Positions 1 through 8,772 of a DNA stretch of 64,000 nucleotides are shown piece after piece. Source of the DNA: JBFGCT01 sp963825565 (GTDB taxonomy: Bacteria; Actinomycetota; Acidimicrobiia; Acidimicrobiales; Ilumatobacteraceae). Location of the stretch: NCBI GenBank assembly GCA_963825565.1, contig CAWGTW010000010.1, positions 350,042 to 414,041 of the forward strand. The letters run 5' to 3'. Position 1 is the first letter of the stretch; each line of letters begins with the position of its first letter. A program made the translations under genes and the position numbers. The notes beneath the pieces were generated by a model. The model was not told where the DNA came from. It ran no database searches and worked only from the letters and a program-made list of their open reading frames with translations.

Positions 1-263
1 TCGAGGGCCTCCAGCTGGTCGACATCCGCAACCCCGGTGAGATCGCGCTCGGCATGATCGCCGGCGCGATCACCATCCCGGTCGGACAGCTCCCGGGTCG
101 GCTCGACGAACTCGACCCGTCGGCGCCGACCGTCGTGTACTGCGCGGGCGGCTACCGCTCGTCGGTCGCCGCCAGCATGCTCCGCCAGGCCGGGTTCACC
201 GACGTGTCCGACATCCTCGGCGGCTACGGCGCCTGGCTCGAATCCGTCGTCGCCACCGCGTGA
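1..263 (+). CDS. Rhodanese-domain protein, C-terminal end only
   Basis: The window opens inside this gene. The frame is open from base 3 and ends at TGA 261-263, leaving the last 86 residues. They are the C-terminal part of a rhodanese (sulfurtransferase) domain: a VDIRNPGE strand and loop, then the active-site loop CAGGYRS with its catalytic Cys, then a closing LGGYGAW. This end closely matches the second rhodanese domain of the persulfide dioxygenase at 2777-4165 (CAAGYRS, LGGYGAW). The missing front may therefore also be a metallo-beta-lactamase domain, making this a second copy of that enzyme; this is inference. Rhodaneses carry sulfane sulfur as a cysteine persulfide. The domain call is firm, the full architecture is unknown. 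Confidence 0.85.
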   Translation, partial: EGLQLVDIRNPGEIALGMIAGAITIPVGQLPGRLDELDPSAPTVVYCAGGYRSSVAASMLRQAGFTDVSDILGGYGAWLESVVATA

Positions 264-299
264 CGTCCCGGTGGGATCCGGCGCGCGGTCGCGCCGGGC

Positions 300-776
300 T
301 CAACGGAACGGGTGGGGGACGAAGCGTGGGGTGCGGGCGGCGTAGTCGACGTAGCCGGGGTAGCGGGCGGCGAGACGGCGTTCCTCCCAGCGCGCCTTGA
401 CGCCGAAGAAGACGAGCGTCGCGGCACCGACCGCGACAACGATGAAGCTCCCCGACCGCACTGCGACCGCGACGACGATGACGATCACGCCGGTGTAGAT
501 CGGGTGCCGTGCGAACCGGTACAGCCCGCCGGTCCGCAGCGTCGCATGATCGGTCGGGACGGGGGTCGCGGTCAGCGCCCGCCCGAGCGAGATGGCGGCC
601 GCCACCGCGATCGCGCAGCCGGCGACGAACGCGACGTCCGCCGTCGTACGGAGCCAGTCCGGAACGGTGAAGCTGTCGCCGGACGGCAGCGCGATCAGCG
701 TGACGAGCAGCGCGGCCTGGGCGCCGACGAACAGCCACCCGATCGTCCGGTCGCTCATGCGGTGACGGTCAGGCAT
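300..776 (-). CDS. Isoprenylcysteine carboxyl methyltransferase-family membrane protein
   Basis: A 158-residue integral membrane protein with about four hydrophobic segments. The C-terminal half has the family pattern: RHPIYTG, then a long hydrophobic stretch, then a WEERRL motif and a YPGYVDYAARTPRFVP end. This matches the ICMT/phospholipid methyltransferase superfamily, whose members bind S-adenosylmethionine at this C-terminal part. The real substrate in bacteria is usually unknown, and many members sit in redox or metal-resistance clusters. It lies downstream of the rhodanese lipoprotein on the same strand with about 35 bases between them, so the two may be co-transcribed. A second ATG at 758 is an equally possible start; neither has a clear ribosome binding site. 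Confidence 0.75.
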   Translation of the reverse strand: MPDRHRMSDRTIGWLFVGAQAALLVTLIALPSGDSFTVPDWLRTTADVAFVAGCAIAVAAAISLGRALTATPVPTDHATLRTGGLYRFARHPIYTGVIVIVVAVAVRSGSFIVVAVGAATLVFFGVKARWEERRLAARYPGYVDYAARTPRFVPHPFR

Positions 777-810
777 CGTCGTTCGGAGGCGGGGATCGCG
801 TCCGGCGCGT

Positions 811-1260
811 TCAGCCCGGCGTGACCGGCAGGCCGGCGGCCTGCCAGGCGAGGATGCCGCCGTCGACGTTCTGGACCGACCCGAAGCCGAGTTGCTCCAT
901 CATGGCCAGCGCCTGGCCGCTGCGGTTCCCCGACCGGCAGTACAGCACGTACGGCACCGTGGGGTCGAGTGCCGCCAGGTCGTCGGCGAAACTCGGCTCG
1001 TAGAAGTCGAGCATCGTTGCGCCGGCGATGTGGCCCTCGGCGAACTCGTCGGGCGTGCGCACGTCGAGGATGACGAGTCCGTCCGGCGGATCGGCGATCG
1101 TCGCTGCTGCTTGCTCCGCCGGCACGGTGGCGAGATCGGTGGCCGCGGCGGCGGGCGCCTCCGGCGACGCCGAGGTCGTCGCGGGTTCGGCACCGCCGCT
1201 GGCGCAAGCGGTCAGCGAGGCGAACGCGAACACGGCGATCAGGGACCCGCGAGCAGTCAT
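811..1260 (-). CDS. Rhodanese-domain lipoprotein
   Basis: 149 residues. A lipoprotein signal peptide (residues 1-18) ends in the lipobox LTAC with Cys19 as the lipidated residue. A Thr/Ala/Pro-rich linker follows, then one rhodanese domain from about residue 45 with VILDVRTPDEF and the active-site loop CRSGNRSG (Cys108). The protein should be anchored outside the cytoplasmic membrane, where it could accept or deliver sulfane sulfur. ATG 1260 is preferred over upstream starts because it gives a clean signal peptide and because TACAAT lies 7 bases before it. It diverges from the M23 peptidase gene, and a perfect 13-bp inverted repeat lies between them. Confidence 0.85.
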   Translation of the reverse strand: MTARGSLIAVFAFASLTACASGGAEPATTSASPEAPAAAATDLATVPAEQAAATIADPPDGLVILDVRTPDEFAEGHIAGATMLDFYEPSFADDLAALDPTVPYVLYCRSGNRSGQALAMMEQLGFGSVQNVDGGILAWQAAGLPVTPG

Positions 1261-1267
1261 CGGGCAC

Positions 1268-1273
1268 ATTGTA
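1268..1273 (-). promoter_or_regulatory. -10 hexamer TACAAT, leaderless start of rhodanese lipoprotein
   Basis: TACAAT on the minus strand, 7 bases before ATG 1260. No Shine-Dalgarno sequence fits between, so transcription probably begins at the start codon. Confidence 0.6.
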
Positions 1274-1350
1274 CGGTCATGACGGGCGGCGCGATGGTCG
1301 ACGTTCCACGGCCGAGCGGGATGGTCGCCGGGCGTGCTGATGCTTGACCC

Positions 1351-1384
1351 CAACATGACGGTTTGTCACGGAACCGTCATGTTG
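1351..1384. promoter_or_regulatory. Perfect 13-bp inverted repeat between divergent genes (operator candidate)
   Basis: CAACATGACGGTT (1351-1363) and its exact reverse complement (1372-1384) are separated by 8 bases, TGTCACGG. The site ends just before the TAGTCT hexamer of the M23 peptidase gene and lies about 90 bases upstream of the lipoprotein start. A dimeric regulator binding here could control both genes. A cruciform or RNA hairpin is less likely because the site seems to lie upstream of both transcription starts. Confidence 0.6.
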
Positions 1385-1387
1385 CTG

Positions 1388-1393
1388 TAGTCT
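1388..1393 (+). promoter_or_regulatory. -10 hexamer TAGTCT, leaderless start of M23 peptidase gene
   Basis: TAGTCT is 7 bases before ATG 1401, with a weak -35-like TTGTCA at 1363-1368 inside the inverted repeat. Confidence 0.55.
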
Positions 1394-1400
1394 GCTGCGG

Positions 1401-2699
1401 ATGCGGACCACCGGTGTGACCTCCTCGTGGCGGCTGCGCGGAACGGCCGGCTTCATCGCCGGCCTGCTGGTGCTCGTCGCGCCGGGCGCCGCCGGCGCCG
1501 ACCACGGCACCGAGGCCGCCAAGCAGGCCGCGCGCGAGATCCAGGCCGCTCAGGACCGGGCCAACGCCGCGGCCCAGGCGCTGTTCGACGCCGAATCCGA
1601 GATCGACACGTTGACCGTCGAGATCGCCGCCGCCGAGGCCGACCTGGCCGTCGTCCAGGCCGAGGCCGACGTGATGCGAGCGGCGCTCGAGGAGCAGGCG
1701 GCGCGCCGGTTCGTCAACGCCGGGGCGACGACGTTTCCGCTGCTGATCGACCTCGAACACACCAGCGACGCACTGACCGTCGACGTCTTCGCCGCCGTGT
1801 CCCGGTCGTCGGGACTGGTCGAGCTCGACGACTTCGACGCGGTGATGACCGAGCTCGACGAGATGACCAACGCCCTCGAAGCTCGCAAGCAGCAGCAGGC
1901 ATCGGCCAGCGAGCAGTACCTTGCGTTGCGCGAGAACGCCGAGGCCGAGGTCCTCGAGCTGCAGCGGGTCGAGGAGCAGCGCCTCGTCGACGAAGCGGTC
2001 CAGCATGAGCTCGAGCGCCAGCGCCGCGAGCGCGCCGACCGCGAGGCGGCCGAGGCCGCGGCCGCGGCAGCGGCGGCGCAGAGCGCGGCGGCCGCCGCCG
2101 CCAAGAACTCGTCGAACGCGAGCGGTTCCGGTGCCGCAGGTGCCGGTTCGGGTGGCTCGGGTTCGGGTGGCTCGGGTTCGTCGTCGTCGACCTCGAGCGG
2201 TTCGGGCGCGGGTTCGGCTCCGGCTTCGGGTGGTGGAGGTGCGAGCGCGCCGGCCCCGACCCCCACGCCCACCCCCACGCCGACTCCTGCCCCGCCGCCA
2301 CCTCCGCCCCCGACTGCGGGCATCGTGTGCCCGGTGAACGGCCCCCGGGCCTACTCGGACACGTGGGGCGCACCGCGCTCGGGCGGGCGCCGGCACAAGG
2401 GCGTCGACATCATCTCCCCGAGCGGTACGCCGCTGGTCGCAGTCGAGTCCGGCTCGGTGCGCTTCTCGACCAACAGGCTGGGTGGAAACGCGGCCTGGGT
2501 GACCGGCAACAGCGGGACGAAGTACTACTACGCCCACCTCAGCAGCTTCGCCGGCGGGAACCGGAGCGTGTCGCAGGGCGAGGTGATCGGCTACGTCGGC
2601 CAGACCGGTAACGCCGGAACGCCACACCTCCACTTCGAACTGCACCCCGGCGGTGGGCAGGCGGTCAACCCGTACCCGTACGTGCGCCAGGTCTGCTGA
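1401..2699 (+). CDS. Secreted M23-family (LytM) peptidoglycan peptidase with coiled-coil stalk
   Basis: 432 residues. A signal peptide (about 1-33, ending GAAGA) is followed by a long Ala/Glu-rich coiled coil (about 35-225), a Gly/Ser spacer, a Pro-Thr repeat (about 285-300), and a C-terminal M23 domain (about 310-430). The zinc ligands are visible as HxxxD (His332, Asp336) and HxH (His409, His411). The layout matches EnvC/NlpD/RipA-like regulators and endopeptidases that cut peptide crosslinks in the wall during growth and division. Because the metal ligands are present it is probably active rather than a degenerate activator. It stands alone, divergent from the rhodanese lipoprotein. Confidence 0.88.
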   Translation: MRTTGVTSSWRLRGTAGFIAGLLVLVAPGAAGADHGTEAAKQAAREIQAAQDRANAAAQALFDAESEIDTLTVEIAAAEADLAVVQAEADVMRAALEEQAARRFVNAGATTFPLLIDLEHTSDALTVDVFAAVSRSSGLVELDDFDAVMTELDEMTNALEARKQQQASASEQYLALRENAEAEVLELQRVEEQRLVDEAVQHELERQRRERADREAAEAAAAAAAAQSAAAAAAKNSSNASGSGAAGAGSGGSGSGGSGSSSSTSSGSGAGSAPASGGGGASAPAPTPTPTPTPTPAPPPPPPPTAGIVCPVNGPRAYSDTWGAPRSGGRRHKGVDIISPSGTPLVAVESGSVRFSTNRLGGNAAWVTGNSGTKYYYAHLSSFAGGNRSVSQGEVIGYVGQTGNAGTPHLHFELHPGGGQAVNPYPYVRQVC

Positions 2700-2722
2700 C
2701 CGGACGGACCCGCCGGCCCGCT

Positions 2723-2751
2723 TGACGGCCAACTCCGAATGTCCGTACTAT
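2723..2751 (+). promoter_or_regulatory. Sigma-70-type promoter TTGACG-N17-TACTAT
   Basis: A -35 TTGACG (2723-2728) and a -10 TACTAT (2746-2751) are 17 bases apart. A G-rich ribosome binding site (CAGGGGG) lies before ATG 2777. It would drive the persulfide dioxygenase and the coupled iron-sulfur/NrfD gene. Confidence 0.7.
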
Positions 2752-2776
2752 TCGGGCGTCGTACAGGGGGCCGTCC

Positions 2777-4165
2777 ATGATCTTCGAGCAGCACTACCTC
2801 GAATGCCTGTCACAGGCGTCGTACCTGATCGGGGACGAGACGACCGGGCGGGCGGTGGTCGTCGACCCCCGCCGCGACATCAGTCCCTACCTCGACAGCG
2901 CAGCCGAACACGGGTTGACGATCGAGTTGGTGATCGAGACCCACTTCCACGCCGACTTCCTGTCCGGGCACCTCGAGCTCGCAGCTGCAACCGGCGCGGC
3001 GATCTGCTACGGCTCGGCCGCCGAGACCGAGTTCGAGTCGAGTGCCTTGGTCGACGGTGAGCGCGTCGAGCTCGGTGAGGTGGTCCTGGAGATCCGCCAC
3101 ACGCCGGGACACACCCCCGAGTCGGTCAGCATCGTGGTCTGGGAGCACGCCGACGACGACGTGCCGTACGGCGTGCTGACCGGCGACACGCTGTTCATCG
3201 GCGATGTCGGCCGCCCCGACCTGCTCTCGTCCCGCGGGGTGACCAGCGAGGAGCTGGCGGCGAGCCTGTACGACTCCCTGCACGGCAAGCTGATGACCCT
3301 GCCGGACGCGACCCGCGTGTTCCCGGGGCACGGGGCCGGGTCGGCGTGCGGCAAGAACCTGTCGACCGACACGTCGTCCACCATCGGCGATCAGCGGGCC
3401 TCGAACTACGCGGTCCAGACGATGACGAGGGAGGCGTTCATCGGCGTGGTCACCGAGGGCCAGGCCGCTCCGCCTGCGTACTTCGCCTACGACGCCAACC
3501 TCAACCGCGAGCTGCGCGGGATGCTCGACGACTCGGCACCGCCCGCGCTCCCGCTCGACGAGGTCGTCCGGTTGCAGCGGACCGGCGTCGTCGTGCTCGA
3601 CACCCGCGACCCCAACGAGTACGCGGTCGGTCACTTGCTCGGCTCGATCAACATCGGGCTCGCCGGACGCTATGCCGAGTACGCCGGCGGGCTGATCCAA
3701 CCCGGGGCGGGCATCGTGCTGGTCACCGATCCGGGGCAGGAGACCGAGGCCAAGATCCGCCTCGCGCGGATCGGCTACGACCGGGTGATCGGCTACCTCG
3801 CCACGCCGCTGGCGACGTTCGAGAACCACCCCGCCGACGTCGGGCACTGCGCTCGACTCGACGTCGCCGCGCTCGCCGCGCTGCTCGAGTCGGGTGACGA
3901 CGTTCAGCTCGTCGACGTGCGCCAACCCGGCGAGACCGCCCAGGGCGTCATCGACGGTGCGATCGAGATTCCCCTCACGCGGCTGAACGAGCGCCTCGCC
4001 ACGCTCGACGCCTCCAAGCCGACCGTCGTGTACTGCGCCGCCGGCTACCGCTCGTCGATCGCTGCCAGCCGGATGCGGGCCGCCGGTTTCGGCGCGGTCT
4101 CCGATCTGCTCGGTGGCTACGGTGCGTGGGCCGCTCGCCCGCGGCCCGTCGAAAGGACTCCATGA
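2777..4165 (+). CDS. Persulfide dioxygenase-like MBL-fold protein fused to two rhodanese domains
   Basis: 462 residues. Residues 1-250 are a metallo-beta-lactamase fold of the ETHE1/persulfide dioxygenase type: the metal motif THFHAD (His56, His58, Asp60), then HTPGHTPES, TGDTLFIGD and PGHG. Two rhodanese domains follow. The first (about 270-360) has LDTRDPNEY but no catalytic Cys in its loop and is probably structural. The second (about 370-460) has an intact CAAGYRS loop (Cys420). The family oxidises glutathione-type or protein persulfides to sulfite, and the rhodanese domains can load or recycle sulfane sulfur. The stop codon overlaps the start of the next gene (ATGA), so the two are translationally coupled; its product sulfite would suit a sulfite-oxidising complex. 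Confidence 0.88.
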   Translation: MIFEQHYLECLSQASYLIGDETTGRAVVVDPRRDISPYLDSAAEHGLTIELVIETHFHADFLSGHLELAAATGAAICYGSAAETEFESSALVDGERVELGEVVLEIRHTPGHTPESVSIVVWEHADDDVPYGVLTGDTLFIGDVGRPDLLSSRGVTSEELAASLYDSLHGKLMTLPDATRVFPGHGAGSACGKNLSTDTSSTIGDQRASNYAVQTMTREAFIGVVTEGQAAPPAYFAYDANLNRELRGMLDDSAPPALPLDEVVRLQRTGVVVLDTRDPNEYAVGHLLGSINIGLAGRYAEYAGGLIQPGAGIVLVTDPGQETEAKIRLARIGYDRVIGYLATPLATFENHPADVGHCARLDVAALAALLESGDDVQLVDVRQPGETAQGVIDGAIEIPLTRLNERLATLDASKPTVVYCAAGYRSSIAASRMRAAGFGAVSDLLGGYGAWAARPRPVERTP

Positions 4166-5688
4166 CGCGACTCGGCTTCCTCCTCGACAGCGACTCGTGC
4201 ATCGGCTGCCATGCCTGCACGGTCGCCTGCAAGAGCGAGCACGACGTGCCGCTCGGCGTCAACCGCACGTGGGTCAAGTACATCGAGACCGGCTCGTTCC
4301 CCAACGTCAGCCGGCACTTCTCGGTGATGCGCTGCAACCACTGCGACGACGCGCCGTGCATGACGATCTGCCCGACCTCGGCGCTGTTCCGAGCGGACAA
4401 CGGCGTCGTCGACTTCCAGGATGACAACTGCATCGGGTGCAAGGCCTGCATGAACGCCTGCCCGTACGACGCCCTGTACATCAACCCGGCGACGAACACG
4501 GCGAACAAGTGCAACTTCTGCAACCACCGCATCGAGGTCGGGCTGGAGCCGTCCTGTGTGGTCGTCTGCCCGACCGAGGCGATCAAGGTCGTCGACCTCG
4601 ACGACCCGCAGGACCCGGTCGGCAAGATCATCGGTCGCCAGGACGTCGCGGTCCGGGCGCCCGAGCAGAACACGAAACCGAAGGTGTTCTACAAGGGTGC
4701 CGACCAGGCGTCGCTCGATCCGACCCGCACGGCGATCGCCGCCGACGGCTTGATCTGGGCCGACACGACCAAGTACCACCCGACCCCGCCGACGACCGAC
4801 GGGCACGTGGACGCGGGGATCGTCGCCCGGACCGCGTACACGACCCCGCACAAGACGACCTGGGACCGGATGGTGTCCGGCTACCTCGTCACGAAGGCGA
4901 TCGCCGGCGGGGTGATGATCGTCGCCGCGCTGTTGGTGCTGCTCGGCCACTCCGACGACCAGGCCGCGGTCGGCATCATGCCGCCGGTCGTCGCCGGCGT
5001 GTTCCTCGCCGCGACCGGTGTCCTGTTGGTCGGTGACCTCAAGCAACCGGGCCGGTTCCTCTTCCTCCTCACCCGATCGAACTGGTCGTCGTGGCTGGTC
5101 AAGGGGGCCTACGTCCTCGGCGCGTTCGCCACCGGCGCCGCGATCTGGTTCCTCGCCGGGGTCGCGGACGCGGGCGGCATGATCGAGGTACTGGCGATCC
5201 CGGTCGCACTGCTCGGCGCATCGACCGCGGGCTACACCGCGTTCCTGTTCGGCCAGTGCGAAGGCCGGGACCTCTGGCAGACACCGCTGTTGTTGCCACT
5301 GCTGCTCGCCCGTGCGGTCGTCGCCGGCGCGTCGGCGTTTGCCGTCGCCGATGTGTTCATCGACATCCCGTCGCCGCGCGCGGTCTGGTGGGCGCTGCTC
5401 GCCGGCGTCGCCGCAGTCGCCTTCCTCACCCTCGTCGAGATGGCGGCCCACGGCAGCCGGCACGTCGAGCTGGCGGTCCAGGCGATGACCCGCGGCGAGC
5501 ACGCCCCGTGGTTCCGCGCCGGCGCCGCGCTCGGCATCGTCGTGCCGGCCGGGCTGGTCGTGCTGGCGCTCGCCGGCGACGTCAGCTCGCCCGGTCTGGC
5601 CGCGCTCGCCGGTGTGAGCGCGATCGCCGGGATGTTCCTGTCCGAGACCGCCTTCGTCCGCGCCGGCCAGTCCGTGCCGCTGTCATGA
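4162..5688 (+). CDS. Fused 4Fe-4S electron-transfer and NrfD/DmsC-type membrane subunit (SoeB-SoeC-like)
   Basis: 508 residues. The first 140 hold sixteen cysteines in four ferredoxin-type groups (13/16/19/23, 58/61/66/70, 90/93/96/100, 117/120/132/136), as in DmsB/PhsB/SoeB proteins with four 4Fe-4S clusters. After a linker, about eight membrane helices (roughly 250-505) resemble NrfD/DmsC/SoeC anchors that exchange electrons with quinone. In most relatives these are two proteins; here they are one. The start at ATG 4162 overlaps the upstream stop and is preceded by GAAAGGA. It should link the catalytic subunit encoded at 5849 to the quinone pool. Whether the complex oxidises sulfite or reduces a sulfur compound is inferred from its neighbours. 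Confidence 0.85.
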   Translation: MTRLGFLLDSDSCIGCHACTVACKSEHDVPLGVNRTWVKYIETGSFPNVSRHFSVMRCNHCDDAPCMTICPTSALFRADNGVVDFQDDNCIGCKACMNACPYDALYINPATNTANKCNFCNHRIEVGLEPSCVVVCPTEAIKVVDLDDPQDPVGKIIGRQDVAVRAPEQNTKPKVFYKGADQASLDPTRTAIAADGLIWADTTKYHPTPPTTDGHVDAGIVARTAYTTPHKTTWDRMVSGYLVTKAIAGGVMIVAALLVLLGHSDDQAAVGIMPPVVAGVFLAATGVLLVGDLKQPGRFLFLLTRSNWSSWLVKGAYVLGAFATGAAIWFLAGVADAGGMIEVLAIPVALLGASTAGYTAFLFGQCEGRDLWQTPLLLPLLLARAVVAGASAFAVADVFIDIPSPRAVWWALLAGVAAVAFLTLVEMAAHGSRHVELAVQAMTRGEHAPWFRAGAALGIVVPAGLVVLALAGDVSSPGLAALAGVSAIAGMFLSETAFVRAGQSVPLS

Positions 5689-5848
5689 CGCGCATCGCCC
5701 CGCTCGGCGGCTCCGCTCGTGACCGGCTCCCCGCCCGTTCGTCCTCCGCCGGTGCCCGCCCGTTCGGCTGCGGCCGATCGCGGTCGGTGGTGCGGGCGAC
5801 CACTCCGACCGCCGGCGAACGTCCGTCCTCGACCGTAGGGAGTCTGCG

Positions 5849-8681
5849 ATGACCGATCTGCACAAGTACCCGCCCCACGATCGTTGGCACGACTGGACCG
5901 AGCTCGACGCCAAGGCGTGGCCGGACCGGGTGGAGCGCAACTACACGATGGTCCCGACCACGTGCTTCAACTGCGAGGCGGGCTGCGGTCTCGTCGCCTA
6001 TTTCGACAAGTCGACCGGCGAGATCGCCAAGATCGAGGGCAACCCGGAGCACCCGGGGAGCCGCGGCCGGAACTGCGCCAAGGGTCCGGCGACGCTCAAT
6101 CAGGTGTACGACCCCGAGCGGATCCTGTTCCCGATGAAGCGCGTGGGCGCCCGCGGCGCCGGCCGGTGGGAGCGGATCGGCTGGGGCCAGGCCCTCGACG
6201 AGATCGGCGCCCGGCTGCGCCAGGCGATCATCGAGGACCGCCACAACGAGATCATGTACCACGTCGGTCGTCCCGGCGAGGACGGCTACACCGACCGCGT
6301 GCTCAAGGCGTGGGGTGTCGACGGCCACAACAGCCACACCAACATCTGCTCGTCCAACGCGCGCATCGGCTACCAGTCGTGGATGGGCCACGATCGCCCG
6401 TCGTCGGACTTCGCCAACGCGAAGGTCATCTTCCTCATCTCCGCCCACCTCGAAGCGGGTCACTACTTCAACCCCCACGCGCAGCGGATCATCGAGGCGC
6501 AGCAGCGCGGGGCGAAGATCATCTGCGTCGATCCGCGCCTGTCGAACACGGGCAGCAAGGCCGACTACTGGCTGCCGACGTGGCCCGGTACGGAGGCCTA
6601 CCTGCTGTTGGCGATCGCCCGCCTCCTGATCGCCGACGGGACATGGAACGAGGCGTTCATGCGGCGGTGGACCAACTGGGAGACCTACCTGCGCGCGACG
6701 CGACCCGACCTGCCGGTCGAGTGGGCGTCGGTGCGCACCGCGCTCCTCGACGAGTACGCGGAGTACACCCCGGAGTCGGCCGAGCACAAGACCGGCGTCG
6801 ACGCGGCGACGATCCGGGAGATCGCGGAGCTGATCGGCGCCCATCCGACCAGGTTCGCGTCGCACAACTGGCGGGCGGCCGGCGCCGGCAACCTCGGCGG
6901 CTGGCAGGTGGCCCGCTGCCTGTTCTTCCTCAACGTGCTGACCGGTTCCGTCGCGACCAAAGGCGGCACCGCCGGCAACGGCATGAACAAGTTCGCTCCC
7001 AAGCCACCGATCGGCGCGCCGGGCAACACCCGCTGGAACGAGCTGGAGTGGCCCCGCGAGTACCCGCTGTCGTACCACGAGATGTCGATCCTGCTCCCGC
7101 ACTTCCTCAAGGAGGGACGGGGCAGTCTCGAGGTCTACTTCTCGCGGGTGTACAACCCGATCTGGACCAACCCCGACGGGTTCACCTGGATGGAGGCGTT
7201 GACCGACGAGGACAAGGTGCGCTGTCACGTCGCGCTGACCCCGACGTGGTCGGAGACGTCGTGGTTTGCCGACTACGTCCTCCCGATGGGGGTGGCTGCC
7301 GAACGCCACGACGTGCACAGCTACGAGACTCACGCCGGGCGGTGGATCGGCTTCCGCCAGAACGTCTTCCGGCGGTACGCGGAGATCCAGCAGGGCAAGC
7401 CGGTCGCGCCCGAGTCGCCGCGGGTACGACTTCAATCCCGGCGAGGTCTGGGAGGAGAACGAGTTCTGGATCGACCTGTCGTGGCGAATCGATCCCGACG
7501 GGGCGCTCGGCATCCGCAAGTGGTTCGAGAGCGACGAGCGGCCGGGCGAGCCGGTCTCGATCGACGAGTACTACGCCCGGATGTTCACCGAGAGCGTTCC
7601 CGGGCTGGTCGATGCGGCCGACGCGGTCGGTCAGACCCCGCTCGAGTTCATGCGCGACCGCTCGGCGTTCGCCGTGCCGACCGACCCGTACGAGCCGTAC
7701 GAGCACGATGTCGGACCCGATGCCCTCGATGGGTGCGTGAAGGGCGACGACGGCGTCTACCGCAAGCCGGGCACGCCCGGTGCGTGGTCGGGGGCGCTCG
7801 ACGACCTGGACGGCCTGACGCTGGCGCCGCTCGGCGAAGGCTCCCCGGCGGTCGACATCGACGGTGAGGCCAAGGAGGGGTTCCCGACGCCGTCGAAGAA
7901 GCTGGAGCTGTTCTCGACCACACTCGCCGAGTGGGGTTGGCCCGAGTACGCCACCCCGAAGTGGATCCCCTCCCACGTGCACTGGGAGGATCTCGACCTC
8001 GCCGGCGACGAGCGCATCCTGCTGCCGACGTTCCGCATCCCGACACTGATCCACACCCGCTCGGCCAACTCGAAGTGGCTCAACGAGATCAGCCATCGCC
8101 ACCCCCTGTGGATCCACCCCGACGACGCCGAGCAGCTCGGCATCGAGGAGGGCGGGCTCGTCCGGGTCTCGACGCGCATCGGTCACTTCGTGATCAGCGC
8201 GTGGCGGACGCAGGGCATCCGGCCCGGCGTGGTCGCCGCATCGCACCACATGGGCCGGTGGCGGCTCGAGGAGGACCAGGCCCGCAACTGGAGCTCGGGC
8301 AAGGCGTCGATCACCCACGACGGATCGACCTGGAAGCTCGAGCGCGAGCATGGCGCCCAGCCGTTCGAATCGAACGACCCCGACAGCGGGCGCATCTGGT
8401 GGAACGACACCGGCGTCCACCAGAACGCGACGTTCTGCGTCCAGCCCGACCCGATCTCGGGGATGCAGTGCTGGCACCAGCGCGTGCGCGTCGGACCCGC
8501 GCGGTCCGGCGACAACTACGGCGACGTCGTCGTCGACACCGACAAGTCGCGCGAGGCCTACCTCGACTGGCTCTCCAAGACCCGACCGGCCGGCACACGC
8601 GGCGGTGATGGTCTGCGCCGCCCGCTGTGGTACGCCCGCCCCCTCAAGCCGGCCGCCGCCGCCTACCGCCTCCCCGGCTGA
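5849..8681 (+). CDS. Molybdopterin oxidoreductase catalytic subunit, SoeA-like, with one frameshift
   Basis: Together the two frames encode about 943 residues of a DMSO-reductase-family enzyme. The N-terminal 4Fe-4S motif is Cys39, Cys42, Cys46, Cys76. The probable molybdenum ligand is the Cys in NICSSNAR. There is no Tat signal, so it should face the cytoplasm like sulfite dehydrogenase SoeA. The stretches PTTCFNCEAGCG, EGNPEHPGSRGRNCAKGP and YHVGRPGEDGY recall SoeA more than formate dehydrogenase. The reading frame breaks near 7415-7424: one extra base in TCGCCGCGGG moves it to the frame that continues GYDFNPGEVWEENEF to the stop at 8681. This may be a sequence error or a recent mutation. 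GGGAG precedes the ATG. It probably forms a complex with the fused subunit upstream and oxidises sulfite to sulfate. Confidence 0.75.
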
Positions 8682-8772
8682 CGCCGCCCTGTCCGGTTCG
8701 GTCCCCAGCTCCCTGCGCAGGCGCGACGTGAGCGCACCTGTGTGCGGGGCGGGTGTGTCCGGGGGACGAGCG

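Noticed and set aside
5849..8681. The molybdoenzyme as a selenocysteine formate dehydrogenase
   Set aside because: The metal-ligand position has Cys (NICSSNAR), no in-frame TGA is present, and the flanking motifs fit SoeA better.
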